NCBI GenBank assembly: GCA_015075635.1
Contig: JABTUA010000001.1
Location: 62,001-126,000, forward strand
DNA from: Polyangiaceae bacterium
Lineage (GTDB): Bacteria; Myxococcota_A; Polyangia; Polyangiales; Polyangiaceae
Length of the DNA stretch: 64,000 nt
Reading direction: 5' to 3'
Part shown: piece by piece, positions 62,184-64,000 of the stretch
Position numbering within the stretch: the first letter of the stretch is position 1
How the letters are laid out: the number at the start of each line of letters is the position of its first letter
Notes under the pieces: generated by a model
Told to the model about the DNA's origin: nothing
Seen by the model: the letters and a program-made list of their open reading frames with translations, nothing else
The model's database searches: none
Made by a program: the position numbers and the translations under genes

Positions 62184-62596
62184 CACAGGTCTCCTCGCAC
62201 GAGCACGCGCGTTTCGATGGGGAGCTTGGCCGAGGCCAAGGCGAACGCGTCGCGGGCCTCCTTCTCGGTGACGCCGGAGATCTCGAACAGCACCCGGCCG
62301 GGCTTGACCACCGCGACCCAGCCCTCGACGCCGCCCTTGCCGCTACCCATGCGGACCTCGAGGGGCTTCTTGGTGATGGGCTTGTCCGGGAAGACGCGGA
62401 TCCAGAGCTTGCCGGCGCGCTTCACGTGGCGCTGGATGGCCATGCGGCCCGCCTCGATCTGGCGGCCCGTGATCCAGGCGTTGTCCATGGACTGGAGCGC
62501 GAAGTCACCGAAGGAGACGTCGCTGCCGCGCCAGGCGACGCCGCGGTTACGACCCTTCTGCTGCTTGCGGAACTTGGTTCGCTTGGGTTGGAGCAT
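62183..62596 (-). CDS. rplP: Ribosomal protein uL16
   Basis: The 137-residue product has [38 protein letters not shown] and [20 protein letters not shown]. It helps position A-site tRNA in the 50S subunit. The length is exact. Confidence 0.98.
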   Translation of the reverse strand: MLQPKRTKFRKQQKGRNRGVAWRGSDVSFGDFALQSMDNAWITGRQIEAGRMAIQRHVKRAGKLWIRVFPDKPITKKPLEVRMGSGKGGVEGWVAVVKPGRVLFEISGVTEKEARDAFALASAKLPIETRVLVRGDL

Positions 62597-62602
62597 GACT
62601 CG

Positions 62603-63295
62603 TCACTCCGGAATGCGGCGGGCCTTGCGCTGCAAGACCTCGCCCTTGAAGATCCAGACCTTCACGCCGATTACGCCGTAAGTGGTGCGCGCCTCGGCCA
62701 GACCGAAGTCCACGTCCGCGCGCAGCGTGTGCAGCGGGACGCGGCCCTCGCGGTAGGTCTCGACGCGACCCATCTCGGCGCCGCCCAGGCGACCCGCACA
62801 GCGGATGCGCACGCCCTTGGCGCCGAACTTCATCGCGGTGGTCAGCGCCTTCTTCATGGCGCGACGGAAGGCGATGCGGCGTTCGAGCTGGGTCGCGACG
62901 TTCTCGGCGACGAGCTGCGCGTTGGTCTCCGCCTTGCGCACCTCCTGCACGTCGATGAAGACCTCGTTGTCGGTGAACGACTGCACGCCGGGGAACTTCG
63001 TCTCACCCTTGACGGCAGAGTCCATGTTGCCGCTCTTCAGGATCTCGATGCCCTTGCCGCCCTTGCCGATCACCATGCCGGGACGCGCGGTGTAGACGAT
63101 GACCTTCGCCTTGTTGGCCGCACGCTCGACCTCCACGCTCGCCACGTTGGCGTTGTAGAGGTAGTCCTTGACCGCGCGCTTGATGCGCAGATCTTCGTGC
63201 AGCCACTTCTGGTACTGGCCGTCCTCGTACCACTTGCTCGTCCAGGTCTTGATGACCCCGAGCCGGAAGCCATACGGATGAGTCTTTTGTCCCAT
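62603..63295 (-). CDS. rpsC: Ribosomal protein uS3
   Basis: The 230-residue product has [18 protein letters not shown], the KH-domain loop [18 protein letters not shown] and the C-terminal [33 protein letters not shown]. It forms the mRNA entry site with uS4 and uS5. Confidence 0.98.
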   Translation of the reverse strand: MGQKTHPYGFRLGVIKTWTSKWYEDGQYQKWLHEDLRIKRAVKDYLYNANVASVEVERAANKAKVIVYTARPGMVIGKGGKGIEILKSGNMDSAVKGETKFPGVQSFTDNEVFIDVQEVRKAETNAQLVAENVATQLERRIAFRRAMKKALTTAMKFGAKGVRIRCAGRLGGAEMGRVETYREGRVPLHTLRADVDFGLAEARTTYGVIGVKVWIFKGEVLQRKARRIPE

Positions 63296-63316
63296 GCTGG
63301 TTCTCGTCCTGGTGGT

Positions 63317-63658
63317 TCAGCGCGCGTCGAGCTCGATGCGGATGTGGCTCACGCCTTTTTCGATGCGGGTCGCGCGGCCCATCGCGCGGGGACGCCAGCG
63401 GCGCATGTGGCCGGTCGAGGCCTTGTCGGCGCTGGCGTGGCTCACGTAGAGCGCGTCCACGTCCACGTCGGGGCGCTTGACCTTCGCGTTGGCGATGGCG
63501 CTCGCGAGCAGCTTCTTGACCACGGGGGACGCGGCCTTGGGCACGAAGTCGAGCAACTGGAGCGCTTCCGCGGCGTCGCGACCGCGCACCAAGTTGATGA
63601 TCACGCGCGCCTTGCGCACGCTGATTCGCTGGTAGTTGGCACTTGCTCGGCTGATCAT
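63317..63658 (-). CDS. rplV: Ribosomal protein uL22, first gene of the superoperon here
   Basis: ATG 63658, eight bases after AGGAG, gives 113 residues with NYQRISVRKARVIINLVRG and the long hairpin GHMRRWRPRAMGRATRIEK that lines the exit tunnel. rpsS normally lies immediately upstream of rplV in bacteria, but the 342 bases upstream hold no such gene. Confidence 0.97.
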   Translation of the reverse strand: MISRASANYQRISVRKARVIINLVRGRDAAEALQLLDFVPKAASPVVKKLLASAIANAKVKRPDVDVDALYVSHASADKASTGHMRRWRPRAMGRATRIEKGVSHIRIELDAR

Positions 63659-64000
63659 CGACTCGACTCCTGACAGCCCCCCGGTCGGGGGCAGCTCACG
63701 AGAGGGAGCTTCTCCAGCGCACCCCACGGTGCGGGGATGAAGAAGCTGCTAGCCTTCCGGGAGCGCGGGGAGCGCCCCCCGTTCGGCACCTTCGCGTGGG
63801 TGTTGGGTGGCCCACTGGATAAGGACGAACGTCGAGCCGAGTGGCCCGAAAAAGGGGAGGCGCTAAGTAGCAGAGCGGTCCCCCCTGCGCAAGCCCCGTG
63901 ATTTCGGGCGGATACTGAATGAAAGCTCAGGGTCCCCCGCGGAAATACTTGGGGATGGCCGTGTAGGGCCTGACGTACAATCACGTCAAACGATGAGTCT
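63659..64000 (-). promoter_or_regulatory. Hairpin-rich leader and promoter region of the rplV superoperon
   Basis: No coding frame here is convincing. On the minus strand two promoter candidates are visible: TTGACG (63989-63984) with TACACG (63965-63960), spacer 18, and TTGCGC (63892-63887) with TACTTA (63869-63864), spacer 17. Nearer the gene are two stem-loops: GCACC/GGTGC (63719-63723 and 63728-63732) and GCCCCC/GGGGGC (63676-63681 and 63687-63692). The second lies just before the rplV ribosome site, where it could affect initiation or autogenous control. GACGT/ACGTC (63972-63976 and 63983-63987) overlaps the first -35. Confidence 0.4.

Noticed and set aside
63655..63984. 109-residue minus-strand ORF in the rplV leader
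   Set aside because: Ser/Pro/Arg-rich with no similarity to rpsS or any family I recognise; it overlaps the hairpins and the rplV start.

Overview
Organism and composition. The window is uniformly GC-rich, with G/C strongly preferred at third codon positions. It carries many lipoproteins, an FHA protein with a Pro-rich linker, partner-switch regulators, large histidine kinases and a polysaccharide locus with a short OPX exporter. This combination suggests a myxobacterium (Myxococcota, probably Polyangiales/Sorangium-like). That is inference from gene content. I see no rRNA, tRNA, CRISPR array, insertion sequence or prophage, and the whole window looks chromosomal. Layout, region by region. 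(1) 1-10016: cell-envelope and housekeeping genes: a truncated TPR-like gene, the FtsK translocase, a HEAT-like lipoprotein, an FHA protein, a ketopantoate-reductase-like protein, an L,D-transpeptidase, a TerB-like protein and a UbiB/ABC1 kinase. (2) 10240-12048 (minus): an F0-only ATP synthase operon (atpZ, atpI-like, atpB, atpE); no F1 genes are present. (3) 12204-16086: two outer-membrane-type proteins, a metallophosphoesterase lipoprotein and RdgB. (4) 16120-41912: a large Wzx/Wzy-type exopolysaccharide locus. The left half (minus) holds glycosyltransferases, the initiating sugar-phosphate transferase, a heparinase II/III-like lipoprotein and a Wzy polymerase. The right half (plus) holds a short OPX protein, the Wzx flippase, a PP2C phosphatase, a glycosyltransferase, deacetylases, two Wzz-like proteins, a CpsD-like ATPase, a CapK-like adenylate-forming enzyme and an outer-membrane beta-barrel. 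It ends with another deacetylase, a STAS protein and two GNAT-fold proteins. (5) 42014-46513 (minus): two histidine kinases flanking an Fe-S CCG-domain protein in one overlapping operon. (6) 46627-51515: acylphosphatase, a HEAT/TPR protein, a B12/radical-SAM-like protein, a PhzF protein and a four-helix-bundle protein. (7) 51888-63658 (minus): the ribosomal protein/secY/adk/infA/rpoA superoperon from rplV to rplQ. It starts at rplV after a hairpin-rich leader; the S10-side genes up to rpsS are absent. How the genes work together. The EPS locus has an initiating transferase, extending transferases, flippase, polymerase, chain-length/energy module, OPX and a beta-barrel, so it looks like a complete synthesis and export line with tailoring enzymes. 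Three partner-switch proteins lie inside it: an RsbW-like kinase at 19172, an RsbU/SpoIIE-like phosphatase at 28041 and an RsbV-like STAS protein at 38625. Three sigma54-type promoter matches also lie inside it, two of them divergent in one intergenic region, which suggests dedicated control. Quality caution. rpsK and rplE, both essential, each lack one base in a short C run. The FHA gene switches frame twice, apparently at C runs. These are most simply explained by base-calling or assembly indels.
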